In this document: positions 1-8,296 of the stretch, piece after piece
Layout: every line of letters starts with the position of its first letter
How positions within the stretch are numbered: position 1 is the first letter of the stretch
Assembly (NCBI RefSeq): GCF_019668465.1
Contig: NZ_AP024828.1
Location: forward strand, 3,844,001-3,908,000
Direction: 5' to 3'
DNA from: Mycobacterium senriense
GTDB lineage: Bacteria > Actinomycetota > Actinomycetes > Mycobacteriales > Mycobacteriaceae
DNA: 64,000 nucleotides
The notes under the pieces: generated by a model
Seen by the model: the letters and a program-made list of their open reading frames with translations, nothing else
Database searches by the model: none
What the model was told of the DNA's origin: nothing
Program-made: the position numbers and the translations under genes

Positions 1-1
1 G

Positions 2-511
2 CACGTCTTAAACTGGTCGGGAATACCGGTGGTGCACATCAGACCGACGGCGTTTTTGGATAATCCGATCTTTACCTGGTTCGCCGCGCCATCGCTGCGG
101 GAACGAAATCTGTTGGTGTTGCCCTTCGGAACCGGGCGAACCTCGCCGATTGCCACCAGCGACGTGGCCCGCGCGGTCGCGGCAGTGCTCGTCGACCCCG
201 CCGACCGTATCGGGAATATCTACGAGTTGACCGGACCGACCAGCCTGGACATCGACGGGCTGGCAGCCGAATACGCACGGGGACTGCACCGGCCGATACA
301 AGGTTCCGACATTCCGCATGAGACCTGGGTCCAGGAAGTCCTCAAACCGCTCGGCCTGCCCGAGCACCTGCAGCAGCACCTCACCACGATGGCGCTCCTG
401 CACCGGGCCGGACGCTACGACCGAGCCACCGATGACGTCGAAAAGCTCACGGGGCAGCAGGCTTCCACGGTTGGCGAATACGTCGCCGAACATCCCGAGC
501 TGTTCTCATAG
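2..511 (+). CDS. NmrA-like / atypical SDR NAD(P)-binding protein, C-terminal part
   Basis: The frame is open from the window edge, so the N-terminal Rossmann half with its glycine-rich dinucleotide motif lies outside. About 169 residues remain. They open with SGIPVVHIRPTAFLDN, which fits the NmrA/SDR segment where a strand ends in an RP dipeptide followed by substrate-pocket residues. Next come TSDVARAVAAVL and IYELTGP, matching the DVA...A...AL and Y.LTGP pattern of this family. These proteins usually bind NAD(P)H as quinone or nucleoside-diphosphate-sugar type reductases or as redox sensors; the substrate here cannot be told. A GTG at 29 could act as an internal start, but the upstream codons fit the family better. 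The stop lies 3 nt before the next gene, so the two are probably cotranscribed. Confidence 0.7.
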   Translation, partial: HVLNWSGIPVVHIRPTAFLDNPIFTWFAAPSLRERNLLVLPFGTGRTSPIATSDVARAVAAVLVDPADRIGNIYELTGPTSLDIDGLAAEYARGLHRPIQGSDIPHETWVQEVLKPLGLPEHLQQHLTTMALLHRAGRYDRATDDVEKLTGQQASTVGEYVAEHPELFS

Positions 512-514
512 CTA

Positions 515-1243
515 ATGGGCGATCTGCTCGCCGAGGTGGTCGCGGCGCACGGCGGCATGGAGCGCTGGAACAGTGTGACATCGGTCAACGTCGCCGCGTC
601 GATCACCGGGGCGACCTGGTTCGTCAAGGGCAAAGGCGATGCGCTCAAGGACGTCCGCTTCCAGGTCGACACCACGCGCGAGCTGCTGACGATGGACTTC
701 GTCGGTCAAGACAAGCGCTCGATCTTCGAGCCCTCCCGCGTCGCGATGCAACGCGCTGACGGCATGACCGTGCAGTCACGTGCGGACCCGGAGCGGTCGT
801 TTGACGGGCACGTGCTCGCCACCCCGTGGGACGACCTGCACGTCGCCTACTTCAGCGGGGAGGCGCTCTGGACGTATCTGAACACGCCATTCGTCTTCAC
901 CTGGCCCGAATTCGTCACCGACGAGATCAGCCCCATCGAGGTGGACGGTGAACCGTGCCGGCGGCTAAGGGCGACGTTTCCCGATCACATCAAAAGCCAT
1001 ACCCGCGAACAGATCTTCTGCTTTGGCCCGGACGGGCTGCTGCGCCGTCAGGACTACACGGTCGACATCCTGGGTGGCGCAGCCGGGTTGAACTACGCCA
1101 GCGACTTTCGCGATGTCGACGGGATCATCATCCCCACCAAGCGGCGGGTCTACAGCTGGGAGGGCGACTATCAGCTGGTCCCGGAGCCGCTGCTGATCGC
1201 GATCGACATGAGTCAGATCACCTTGCGCCGAAACAACATCTGA
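515..1243 (+). CDS. conserved hypothetical protein, 242 aa
   Basis: The ATG lies 3 nt after the preceding stop, which suggests translational coupling to the NmrA-like gene. The 242-residue product has no signal peptide or membrane segment. It opens with a helix (LLAEVVAAHGGMERW) and continues with alternating strand-like segments rich in W, F and Y. The opening resembles proteins that carry oxidoreductase-neighbour or lipoprotein-carrier-like beta folds (the HGG...W...V start is common there), but I do not recognise a named domain. No catalytic motif stands out. Given the operon with an NAD(P)-binding protein and another unknown protein, a shared small-molecule role is possible but only inferred. 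Confidence 0.6.
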   Translation: MGDLLAEVVAAHGGMERWNSVTSVNVAASITGATWFVKGKGDALKDVRFQVDTTRELLTMDFVGQDKRSIFEPSRVAMQRADGMTVQSRADPERSFDGHVLATPWDDLHVAYFSGEALWTYLNTPFVFTWPEFVTDEISPIEVDGEPCRRLRATFPDHIKSHTREQIFCFGPDGLLRRQDYTVDILGGAAGLNYASDFRDVDGIIIPTKRRVYSWEGDYQLVPEPLLIAIDMSQITLRRNNI

Positions 1244-1255
1244 GAGGAGCGCATC

Positions 1256-1891
1256 ATGGCCGACATCGAACCGCATGGAGCATCGGGAAGCTATAGCAAC
1301 AGCGCGATCACAGCGTTGCACGCCGGAGAACTCCACGCGGCATCCAGGGACGAACAGGTACTCGCCGCCAAAATATCGCGCGCGATGTCGTCGGGTCCGC
1401 TGCACATCACCCGCGACGCCACGATCGCAGAGATGGATGGGCACGGCAATCCTGTCGTGCTACGCCAGGGAACCAACCAGTGGGTGTGTTTCCCCGGTGA
1501 TGAGAACAAGATCGGCGACGTGCCCATGTGCGCGGATCCCATGGGGCTGCAATGGATGCTAGACATCATGGCGAGCAAGCCGGCTCCGACCAACACTGCC
1601 CCCGGAATCATCTACATGCTCTGCGGTGCAACACAACACAGCAATACCGACCTGTTCGACAAGACCAGCCCCGCCATTCCGATCGGCCCGCACTGGATGA
1701 TCCTTTGGCCCTACAGCGCGGCGCGTGATGGCCTCCCGAACACCGTGCGTGATGCCGGCGCCTGGGTGATGTTCGACGGCACGCCCTATGCATATCTGCA
1801 TATCTGCGGCACGCCCTGGGCGGGCAATGAGTACACGCCCGGCCAGGCACCCGTCTGGACGATGCGATATAGCGCGCCGACAGAAAACTAA
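1256..1891 (+). CDS. conserved hypothetical protein, 211 aa
   Basis: The start is a clear ATG behind GAGAGGAG (1242-1249), a good ribosome binding site that overlaps the stop of the gene before, so this is the third gene of a small operon. The 211-residue soluble product has HITRDATIAEMD followed by GHGNPVVLRQGTNQWVCFPG, and the later WMILWPY and GAWVMFDGTPYAYLHICGTPW segments. These look like one beta-rich domain. Several Cys residues (in WVCFPG, MCADP, LCGATQ, HICGTP) are spread along it. I recognise the general appearance of a small family found scattered in bacterial genomes, but no function. Confidence 0.6.
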   Translation: MADIEPHGASGSYSNSAITALHAGELHAASRDEQVLAAKISRAMSSGPLHITRDATIAEMDGHGNPVVLRQGTNQWVCFPGDENKIGDVPMCADPMGLQWMLDIMASKPAPTNTAPGIIYMLCGATQHSNTDLFDKTSPAIPIGPHWMILWPYSAARDGLPNTVRDAGAWVMFDGTPYAYLHICGTPWAGNEYTPGQAPVWTMRYSAPTEN

Positions 1892-1969
1892 CCGCGGACC
1901 GTCGGAGGTTTCGCGCGTACCCCTCGCCGCGCCCCTGCAGCTGCGGTACTACTACCGAGCCAAGGAGGC

Positions 1970-2330
1970 GTGAACTCAGCTTTGGCCCCGAGGTGGTCAC
2001 GTCGGACATGACCGTAGTCGGACCGTTCTGTTGGATGTTGGAGACGATAAACGACAACGGGAGTTGCCCGTTTCGGTGGGCCACTCTCAGCTCGTGATGC
2101 AACTCGTGGCCCTCGCCCGAACCGATGCCGCCTTCGACGAGACCATCTTTGGTCCGATATGACACGCCCGGATTGGAAAGGTTGTTGAGGATGTCGGTCA
2201 AACTGTTCAGGGGTCGGCAGGTTCAGTGTCGACGCGGGTTGCGGCGGGTCCTCCAGTAGCGGCGCCGACTGAGGCCAGTTGAACCTGAGGCAAGAGGTGA
2301 ACCGCCCCGGTGAGTCCGGAGACTCCGGAC
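1970..2330 (-). pseudogene. frameshifted MTB12/CFP-2 family secreted antigen gene
   Basis: On the minus strand, 2201 down to about 1970 reads as a domain closely similar to MTB12 (CFP-2, Rv2376c). It has LNNLSNPGVS, LVEGGIG, NGQLPLSFIVSNIQ and SGPKLSS, against the family's LLNSLADPNVS, LVEGGIG, GDLPLSFSVTNIQ and SGPKLSS as I remember them. Upstream, a second frame holds PLLEDPPQPASTLNLPTPEQ, which fits the proline-rich linker before this domain. It joins the downstream frame only if one T of a TTT run near 2199 is removed. A third frame holds VHLLPQVQLASVG, the expected segment just after the signal peptide. The last roughly 25 residues of the family (NVTF..GGW...) are not seen. The gene therefore carries at least two frameshifts and has lost its 3' end. 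Confidence 0.75.
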
Positions 2331-2601
2331 CCTTTTACCCTGGCCCTGTATGTGTCAAGTCCCTCCGCGACTGGGGCAGCATCCGCCCTCAGCGACGGCG
2401 TCAGTTCGTGGTGCAGCCGGGCAACTTCGACGAGGATAATGGCGCACCTGCGCGAGCTCGCACCCCGGAAGAAGATGCTGACCCTGCTCCCCGCGACCAG
2501 GGACGTCGACACCCGCGAGGCAGCCGGTCTAACCAAACTCGTGCTCAGCTGACAATTCGGGCGCACAATTGAGGTGTGCGTCTGAAACCTGGGGAGGCGC
2601 G

Positions 2602-3069
2602 ATGCGCGAGCAACTGTACGACTTTTTCGGCGAGATCTTCCAGCGGTACTTCAGACCCGCCACCTGCGCATATCGGCGAACGGGCGGAGGACTCGTCGAA
2701 CGGTGGCTCGCGCTGACTGACGACGTCCCGGATCATTTAGCACAAGCCCGGCGCGCCGCAATGGCTTGGGGCAAAGCCGAGACCCCGACCGCCACGATCA
2801 CCTCGGAAACATTCGTGATCACCCAAAACGGACTGATGTATGCCGCCGGGTTGAGCGAGTCGCGCCGGGCGCTGTATTACCTGGCCACGCCGACAGCGTT
2901 GTTCGACCCGTTCGTCGACCAGGTCGACACCGCCGAACTGCGTGATGGCGCGGTGGTCGTAGTGGACAGCCGGTTCGGCCGCGACCTCGCATCCGCTCAT
3001 CCGATGGACGTCGCGCTGCGGCGGATACTCGATGAGCACCTGGCGCTGCGGGTGGATCTGCCCTCGTAG
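2602..3069 (+). CDS. hypothetical protein, 155 aa
   Basis: I chose the ATG at 2602 because GGGGAGG (2591-2597) sits at good spacing before it. An in-frame start at 2569 would add residues with no protein-like character. The product is soluble, 155 residues, with a helical opening (EQLYDFFGEIFQRYF), a central segment ITSETFVITQNGLMYAAGLSESRRALYYLATP and an acidic end. There is no signal peptide, membrane segment or recognised motif. It stands alone between a pseudogene and an IS remnant, so context says nothing about its role. Confidence 0.5.
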   Translation: MREQLYDFFGEIFQRYFRPATCAYRRTGGGLVERWLALTDDVPDHLAQARRAAMAWGKAETPTATITSETFVITQNGLMYAAGLSESRRALYYLATPTALFDPFVDQVDTAELRDGAVVVVDSRFGRDLASAHPMDVALRRILDEHLALRVDLPS

Positions 3070-3229
3070 CTATCACTTCGTCGAGGTGGTCCGCCTTCGG
3101 ATCTGCTGACACTGGTGGGTGTGGTCGGCCACCGAGAATCAGAGAAGCCTGGGCCGGCACAGGTCGGCGACGACAGCGCCGCCGGCACGACGACCAGCGC
3201 TGTCAGACGGCTCGCATCGAGCGAGTGCG

Positions 3230-3480
3230 GCTCAAGCTCGGCCCCAGTGTGCGCGACCGCGCTCGCGCAAGTCGAAACGCGGGGAACGCGGCGCGGCCGA
3301 TGGAGCTGTGGCGATGGAAATCGTGGGCGGGTTCGCGCTGGCCGATGGCACCAGCGCCAAGGCGCTGACCGGGGTCGACGATTACTCCCGGATGTGTTTG
3401 TGCCCGGTTGATGGCCGCCAAGCGCACCCGCGCAGGCCTGGCTGTCTATTAGTGTGCCTCCCCGCGAGCCGGCCGGCCAC
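3230..3480 (+). mobile_element. IS481-type transposase remnant (frameshifted DDE core)
   Basis: The segment encodes GGFALADGTSAKALTGVDDY and then SRMC, which matches the start of the DDE catalytic core of IS481/rve transposases (typically W-Q-M-D-V/I-V-G-G-F...DG...K..TG.DDHSR). Just upstream, another frame reads RPMELW, so the usual MELWQMD junction is broken near 3310 by loss of about one base. Downstream, LMAAKRTRAGLAVY lies in yet another frame, giving a second frameshift near 3405. No full transposase or terminal inverted repeats were found, so this is a decayed copy. Confidence 0.65.
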
Positions 3481-3684
3481 AACCCTGAGGCATGGCACCC
3501 GCGTGCCAGCCGTTGAAGGTCTCAGGCTGCACGGACTACGCAAATCTGTTGCGGCGCAGCAATATTCGTATTTAGCGCATTTTATGTAGGTGTTGTCGAA
3601 GTGGTTGGGGCAAAACCAGCCATGGCCTGCGCGGTCTGCTGGGTCAAGGGCGCGACATCCCCTCTCCGGCGCGTAGATCCCTGT

Positions 3685-3885
3685 ATGCGAAGGGCTTTCG
3701 TCGTTACATTCGCGGTTGGGTTGATTGTCGCAGTGTTCGGTCTGATCTGGGCGCTCCAGGGATATGGAGTGCTTGGTGGGAGCCCGATGAGCAACACCAC
3801 GACCTGGTCCATCATTGGTCCGATCACGGTGCTGATCGGCATCGTGATTGCGCTATTCAGTTGGCGGAAACTCTCGTCAAAATAG
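3685..3885 (+). CDS. small two-helix membrane protein, 66 aa
   Basis: A 66-residue protein with two predicted membrane helices: residues about 4-26 (VVTFAVGLIVAVFGLIWALQ) and about 43-60 (IIGPITVLIGIVIALFSW). They are joined by a short loop containing YGVLGGSPMSNTT. This pattern is common to a family of tiny actinobacterial membrane proteins, where the loop often reads GxLxGSPM. Function is unknown. I chose the ATG at 3685 over the in-frame ATG at 3601 because it places the first helix directly after MRRA, the usual N-terminus. It probably survives intact among remnants. Confidence 0.6.
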   Translation: MRRAFVVTFAVGLIVAVFGLIWALQGYGVLGGSPMSNTTTWSIIGPITVLIGIVIALFSWRKLSSK

Positions 3886-3889
3886 CGCT

Positions 3890-4312
3890 TCATGTCTCCA
3901 CCACCGTGAAGTCCACCGTGTGCCAGCCGGTGGCGCCGTCGGGGACGGTACCAACCTGATCTGCCGTTTGGGTGCCTCCGGTGTTGTCGGTGGCGCGCAC
4001 GGTGATGGTGTGTTTCCCTGGGCTTTTCGCCTGCCATGGGAACCTCCACAACCGCCACGTCTCGTTGGAATAGCTCGCGCCCTGTCCAGCGGGCTGCCAC
4101 ACGCCGTCGTCGATGAGGACCTCTACGGCCCGCACGCCGCGATTCTTTGCCCACGCGACACCGCCAAAAACGACGGGCCCCATCGGCACTTTCTGACCAC
4201 TTTTCGGCACGTCGACCCGCGACTCGGTCTTGATGGGCCCACGCGGTGCCCAGCCCAGGTCCCAGCACGTCTGCAGTGATCGGCCCATACTGGAGGGGTC
4301 TCGACGTTTCAT
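3890..4312 (-). pseudogene. orphan C-terminal Mo-co dimerisation domain of a sulfite-oxidase-like enzyme
   Basis: About 110 residues from TESRVDVP onward match the Ig-like Mo-co oxidoreductase dimerisation domain at the end of sulfite-oxidase family enzymes. The signs are GGVAWA, a VEVLIDDG-type strand, WRLWRFPW, GKHTITVRATD and the terminal GATGWHTVDFTV. The catalytic molybdopterin domain (about 200 residues with the ligand Cys) and the preceding membrane region, usual in mycobacterial members, are absent. Upstream on this strand the frame runs into the region before the slipin gene with no similar sequence. It is most likely the 3' stub of a gene removed by deletion. The first 30 residues look non-native. 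Confidence 0.75.
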
Positions 4313-4377
4313 CGGCTGTAAGTCGCCCGCACTCGCCGAGAAGCACTGACGGTCTTGCCCGGGTGGAAGTGGACATA

Positions 4378-5178
4378 ATGATCATCCTTTACGCATTGGC
4401 CGCAGCGCTCGGCCTTGGTGTGCTCTGGTTGGGCACAAACGTTCGGGTCGTCAAGCAATTCGAACAAGGCGTCGTCTTTCGTTTCGGACGTGCGCAAACC
4501 GGGGTCCGTGGACCGGGGCTCACGATGCTGATTCCAATCGCGGATCGCCTCAAGAAGGTGAACATGCAGATCATTACGATGCCGGTGCCGGCCCAGGATG
4601 GCATCACGCGCGACAACGTGACCGTGCGTGTGGATGCTGTCATCTATTTCAAGGTTGCGGATCCGGTGCGTGTGGTTGTCGACGTACAGGACTATGTGTC
4701 CGCTATTGGCCAGGTCGCCCAGACATCGCTGCGTTCAATCATCGGCAAAAGCGACCTGGACGACCTACTCTGCAACCGCGAGGGTCTCAATCAGGGACTG
4801 GAGTTGATGATCGACAGCCCCGCGGTGGGCTGGGGTATTCACATCGACCGCGTGGAAATTAAGGATGTAGTACTGCCGGATTCGATGAAGCGGTCGATCG
4901 CGCGCCAAGCCGAGGCGGAGCGTGAGCGGCGCGCTCGGGTTATCACCGCTGACGGTGAACTACAGGCGTCTGAAAAACTGGCCCAAGCGGCCGAGACGAT
5001 GGCCGTGCACCCGGCTGCGCTTCAGTTGCGGCTCTTGGAAACCGTGGTCGAGGTCGCCGCGGAGAAGAACTCGACCCTGGTGCTTCCCTTCCCCGTCGAA
5101 CTGCTCCGGTTTTTGGAACGAGCAACACCGCAAGCATCCGGGACTCGGGACGACGAAGCCGCTATGCCCTCCACCTGA
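4378..5178 (+). CDS. SPFH/slipin (stomatin-like) membrane protein
   Basis: A 266-residue slipin. One N-terminal hydrophobic helix (IILYALAAALGLGVLWLG) is followed by the SPFH domain: VVKQFEQGVVFRFGRAQ, GPGLTMLIPIADRLKKVNM, RDNVTVRVDAVIYFKV, the Q-T-S-L-R-S-I-I-G segment and RVEIKDVVLPDSMK. Then comes a charged coiled coil (RQAEAERERRARVI) and the conserved end LPFPVELLRF. Slipins assemble into membrane scaffolds and often work with a NfeD partner, but no nfeD gene is next to it here. The ATG at 4378 places the membrane helix first. An in-frame GTG at 4363 would add only VEVDI. Confidence 0.85.
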   Translation: MIILYALAAALGLGVLWLGTNVRVVKQFEQGVVFRFGRAQTGVRGPGLTMLIPIADRLKKVNMQIITMPVPAQDGITRDNVTVRVDAVIYFKVADPVRVVVDVQDYVSAIGQVAQTSLRSIIGKSDLDDLLCNREGLNQGLELMIDSPAVGWGIHIDRVEIKDVVLPDSMKRSIARQAEAERERRARVITADGELQASEKLAQAAETMAVHPAALQLRLLETVVEVAAEKNSTLVLPFPVELLRFLERATPQASGTRDDEAAMPST

Positions 5179-5501
5179 GCTGCGGCTTCGAAGACCGAGA
5201 TGTCGAAGCTGGACAGGGCTAGATCACCGAGACGGTGTGCCGTCGCGGCGCCCGGCGGGCGGGCTCAGGCGTCAGACTAAGCTGAGGCAGTATTCGTTAG
5301 AGCTGTCTTCGGGCGGTTCGTCGGTGTCCAACGGTGGCCTGAGCGGTGCTCGGCGACTGCCCGAAATCATTGTGCGCGTGACTCTTTCACTACATGCACA
5401 CCGGAGGCGCCGTCGTGCGCGATGCGCGGCCGAAACCAGGCGAGCTGGCCATGTTGCCAACACACCTGACTCTCGTCGAATTACTCTTGGCCCAACAAAT
5501 C
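5179..5501. other. stretch with no supported gene
   Basis: Between the slipin and the DUF1918 gene I see no convincing coding sequence, RNA or repeat. Short open frames on both strands are arginine-rich and look like shadows of GC-rich DNA. It may hold the 3' region and terminator of the slipin gene, but I found no strong hairpin. Confidence 0.4.
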
Positions 5502-5762
5502 TCACGGAACCGTTGTGCGGGTTGTGGCCGCGTGGCGGGCCCGCGCGGCAGTGCGTCGTGCGGCCTCCGTGTGCTCGGCGGCGGTGACGACCACCGCGTC
5601 AGACCCGGGGTACACCGTCGCCTCGTGCCCAGTCACCAGCCAACGCACCACGTATGGCGGAGAGCCGTCTTGTGAGCGCACCTCGATGATCTCAGCATGT
5701 TGATCATGCCGTTCCGCGGTTGTGCCCTTTACCACGAGGTAGTCGCCGACATGCGCCTTCAT
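5502..5762 (-). CDS. DUF1918 family protein
   Basis: An 86-residue protein whose first 60 residues (MKAHVGDYLVVKG, EIIEVRSQDGSPPYVVRW, GHEATVYPGSDAVVV) match the DUF1918 family, a small SH3-like beta barrel frequent and often multicopy in actinobacteria. The family's biochemical role is unknown. The tail (residues about 62-86) is Ala/Arg/Thr-rich and probably disordered, longer than in the usual 60-70 residue members. AAGGGG lies about 8 nt before the ATG and supports this start. Confidence 0.85.
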   Translation of the reverse strand: MKAHVGDYLVVKGTTAERHDQHAEIIEVRSQDGSPPYVVRWLVTGHEATVYPGSDAVVVTAAEHTEAARRTAARARHAATTRTTVP

Positions 5763-5969
5763 CGCCCGCCCCCTTCTCGTCCTGGTGAGACCGCGGACCC
5801 CTCCATAGTGCGCGCGTTCGTCACTTAACGGAAGCGTGAGTAACTACTACAGCTTTCCGGCGACGAAGTCCGCGCTTGTAGTTCGGCGCGTAGCCCCGCC
5901 CCCCGTGGCTGAATTCCGACGCGGCAGCCGCGCGAAGCTCGCGCTCGGTTTCGCCACACTGTTTAAATT

Positions 5970-6992
5970 GTGCGCGTGGCAGCGCGCGCCGTCCTAGTTA
6001 CCCCACTGTCGGGGCCGCTGGTCAGATTCGGGATAGCAGGGGCGAGCGCTCTTGCTCTCTGGGCCGAGCGTTCCGGAGTAAGTCTGGAGGTGATTGACGC
6101 TTACCCCTCCGCGGCGTCCGCGATACGGGCGGCCGAGGCTAGCCGGCCCGACGTGGTGTTCGGGCCCTACGGTTCGGGGCCCGCGCTCGCGGCCGCGGCC
6201 GCCAGCAAAGGGGTCGTCTGGAACCACGGTGGCGCCACCGCCCGGCTCGCGCGGCCGGCGTATCCCCGTGTCGTCAACGTGGAGTCTCCCGCTTCCCGCT
6301 ATCTCGCCGCAGTGCTCGAAACCCTTGTCGCCGACGGCCTTGGGAAGGGGTCGGAGGTGGTGATAGTGCACGTCGACACGGGGTTTGGTCGCGAGGTGGC
6401 CGAAGGGGCGGCGACGGTTGCGCGGCGACTTGGTCTGCGGCGGCGGGCGGTCACTTTTCGGCCAGGCCGGGCGAGAGACGTGCTGGCGCAAGTCCCGGCG
6501 GGTGATGTGCTGTTATCGGCCGGTTCCTTCGACGACGACGTCGCCATCGCACAGTGGGGAAGCGAACGCCGTTGGCGTGCAGTTGGATTGGTCGCCGCGG
6601 GGGTCGATGAGCTCCGGCATGCCCTCGGTAAGCTCGTTGAGCGGTTTTACGGACCGTGCCAGTGGTTTGACGACGGGACAGATGATCCTGTGGACGGGCC
6701 TAACAGCGAGTGGTTCAGCCGTTGTTACCGGGGCGCGAACAGTACTGAGCCGCCCTATCCGGCTGCTGCGGCCTTCGCCGCGGGTGTCGTTTGGGAGCGC
6801 TGTGTGAAGGAAGCCGGCACTGTTGAATCCTTGCCGGTGCTGGCCGCGTCACAACGACTCGATACCACCACCTTGTTCGGTCGCTTTCGTGTCGACCCGG
6901 TCACCGGCGTGCAAACCGGCCATCAGATTCGCGTCGTCCAGTGGCGAGACGGACGGCGGGTGCTGGTTGATCGGCCGCATCGTCGGACCTGA
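5970..6992 (+). CDS. type I periplasmic-binding-fold protein (LivJ-like), apparently without export signal
   Basis: The 340-residue product follows the Leu/Ile/Val-binding (type 1 periplasmic binding) fold: an N-terminal VLVTPLSGPLVRFGIAG strand-loop, ARPDVVFGPYGS-like strand (here SRPDVVFGPYGSGPALAAAA), GVVWNHGGA, VVIVHVDTGFGREVAEGA at the lobe hinge, and PYPAAAAFAAGVVW near the end. In ABC systems such proteins bind amino acids or urea outside the membrane. Here no signal peptide or lipobox is visible from the GTG start at 5970, and no permease or ATPase gene is adjacent. It could be an intracellular ligand sensor, or the true start could lie elsewhere. The ligand is unknown. Confidence 0.65.
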   Translation: MRVAARAVLVTPLSGPLVRFGIAGASALALWAERSGVSLEVIDAYPSAASAIRAAEASRPDVVFGPYGSGPALAAAAASKGVVWNHGGATARLARPAYPRVVNVESPASRYLAAVLETLVADGLGKGSEVVIVHVDTGFGREVAEGAATVARRLGLRRRAVTFRPGRARDVLAQVPAGDVLLSAGSFDDDVAIAQWGSERRWRAVGLVAAGVDELRHALGKLVERFYGPCQWFDDGTDDPVDGPNSEWFSRCYRGANSTEPPYPAAAAFAAGVVWERCVKEAGTVESLPVLAASQRLDTTTLFGRFRVDPVTGVQTGHQIRVVQWRDGRRVLVDRPHRRT

Positions 6993-7171
6993 GCATCGAG
7001 CTAACACCGCCCTGCCGCATCTCATCGCGGCGTCGTCGCGGCGTCCGAGGGCGATTCGTAGGCGTACCAAGGCCGTACCGTAACCGCACCGGGAACGGTC
7101 AATTTAACTGTGTTACAGGCGATTTGAGCTGTCTCAGAGAACCATTTCTCCTGGTCGCGGTCACGCTGGTC

Positions 7172-7220
7172 GCGGACTCATAATCCGTTGGTCGCGGGTT
7201 CGAGCCCGCCCGCCCTGCCA
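7172..7220 (+). pseudogene. 3' fragment of a tRNA-Met (CAT) gene
   Basis: The segment holds a 5-bp anticodon stem (GCGGA/TCCGT, one G-T pair) around loop CTCATAA with anticodon CAT. It continues with a variable region TGGTC, a T-arm stem GCGGG/CCCGC and a genuine CCA end after CCGCCCTG. The T loop is only 6 nt (TTCGAG), one short of normal. No D arm or 5' acceptor strand is present upstream of 7172. It is therefore a degenerate 3' half. Integrative elements that recombine into tRNA genes leave exactly such a 3' copy at one end, so it may be an old attachment site. Confidence 0.6.
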
Positions 7221-7231
7221 GACGCCGGTAG

Positions 7232-8172
7232 CTATTCGCCGTGCTCCGGCTCGATCCGGGTGTTCTGCCGAATCAGGGATCGCGCCTGATGCAGGTGCTT
7301 GGCCGCGCACCTGCGATAGGTTCGTCGAGCCCAGGACATCCGTTCCTGCGAACGCTCGGTACGGCGCACCAGCTCGAGGTCTACGTGGTCAAGCTCCTCG
7401 GGCCCGATCTCGATTCGGTCGCGGCCGCGGATGAACTTCAACACCAGCGCATCGGGGTCCAGCAATTCGCGCTCCCACGCCTCATGGTCATCGACGTCGG
7501 CGATGCCCATCGTGTCGGCGGCGTTGCGAAGCACCACGCCCAGTTCGCCGTCCTGCAGTTGACGAAACGCGTCGGCGCCCTGCCGCGGATTCGCGATCAT
7601 CCACGAGTGGTACGCCTCTGGCACCTTGTACAGCGTGGCGTCGGACTCGTTGGCGAGTTCGCGCGCGTGTAAAAACGGCACGATCATGTCTTTCTCGGCG
7701 TGCACCACCATCGTGGGCATCCCCTCGTCGCGCATGGTGTGCAGCATCGGCGTGTAATCACCGGACTCGATGATGGCCTTGATGGTTCGGACGGCCCCAA
7801 GGGGATACCGCAGGTTGGGCACCGCCACCGCGGCCAGCACGCGGAAGTATCCGAGTTGCTCGCCGGGTGTGAGCTGCGTCGGGTCACCCAGTGTGTCGCG
7901 GAACGCCGTGTAGGCCGCGCCCAACGCCTTGGTCGGGTACTTCACCAGTTTGGGGATGGTCGTGTCGAACCGGGCTCCGGCCGCCGGGTCGAACAGCACG
8001 GCGGCGAGTACCCGCTCGGGCGCGCGTGCGGCCAGCTGGATGGTCATTCGCCCGCCCATCGAATGGCCGACGAACAACGCCTGCCCGATACCGACAGCCC
8101 GATCCGGCGCCCGTCATCGAGTTCCACGACGTGATGACTCAGGCGGATGCGGCTTGGGGATGTCTCCGTCAT
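7232..8172 (-). pseudogene. alpha/beta hydrolase broken by an internal deletion
   Basis: The C-terminal frame (from 8077) starts at the nucleophile elbow GHSMGG and continues with APERVLAAVLFDPAAG, the acid-bearing strand MVVHAEKDMIVPF and the catalytic-His region VPEAYHSWM, then a long charged tail. The N-terminus is in another frame from ATG 8172: RLSHHVVELDDGRRIGLSVSG, the expected first strands. At the join (about 8085-8100) the reading jumps straight to IGQALFVGHSMGG. The segment of roughly 60-70 residues that normally carries the oxyanion HG motif and the DLPGWGRS-type loop is missing. The deletion also shifts the frame. The product is very unlikely to be active. Confidence 0.8.
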
Positions 8173-8296
8173 GGCCACGGCGGAATTCCCGGCCGGCGAG
8201 GCGTTAAAACGATTGCACACCTGATCCGGCCAGTCGGTGTCGAGCAGCAAGCATCGCGCTTGTGCGGCCGCAACTGGGGGTATCCGGTTGAGCAAG

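Noticed and set aside
5272..5505. Minus-strand frame before the DUF1918 gene
   Set aside because: Arg-rich, no ribosome binding site and no family resemblance.
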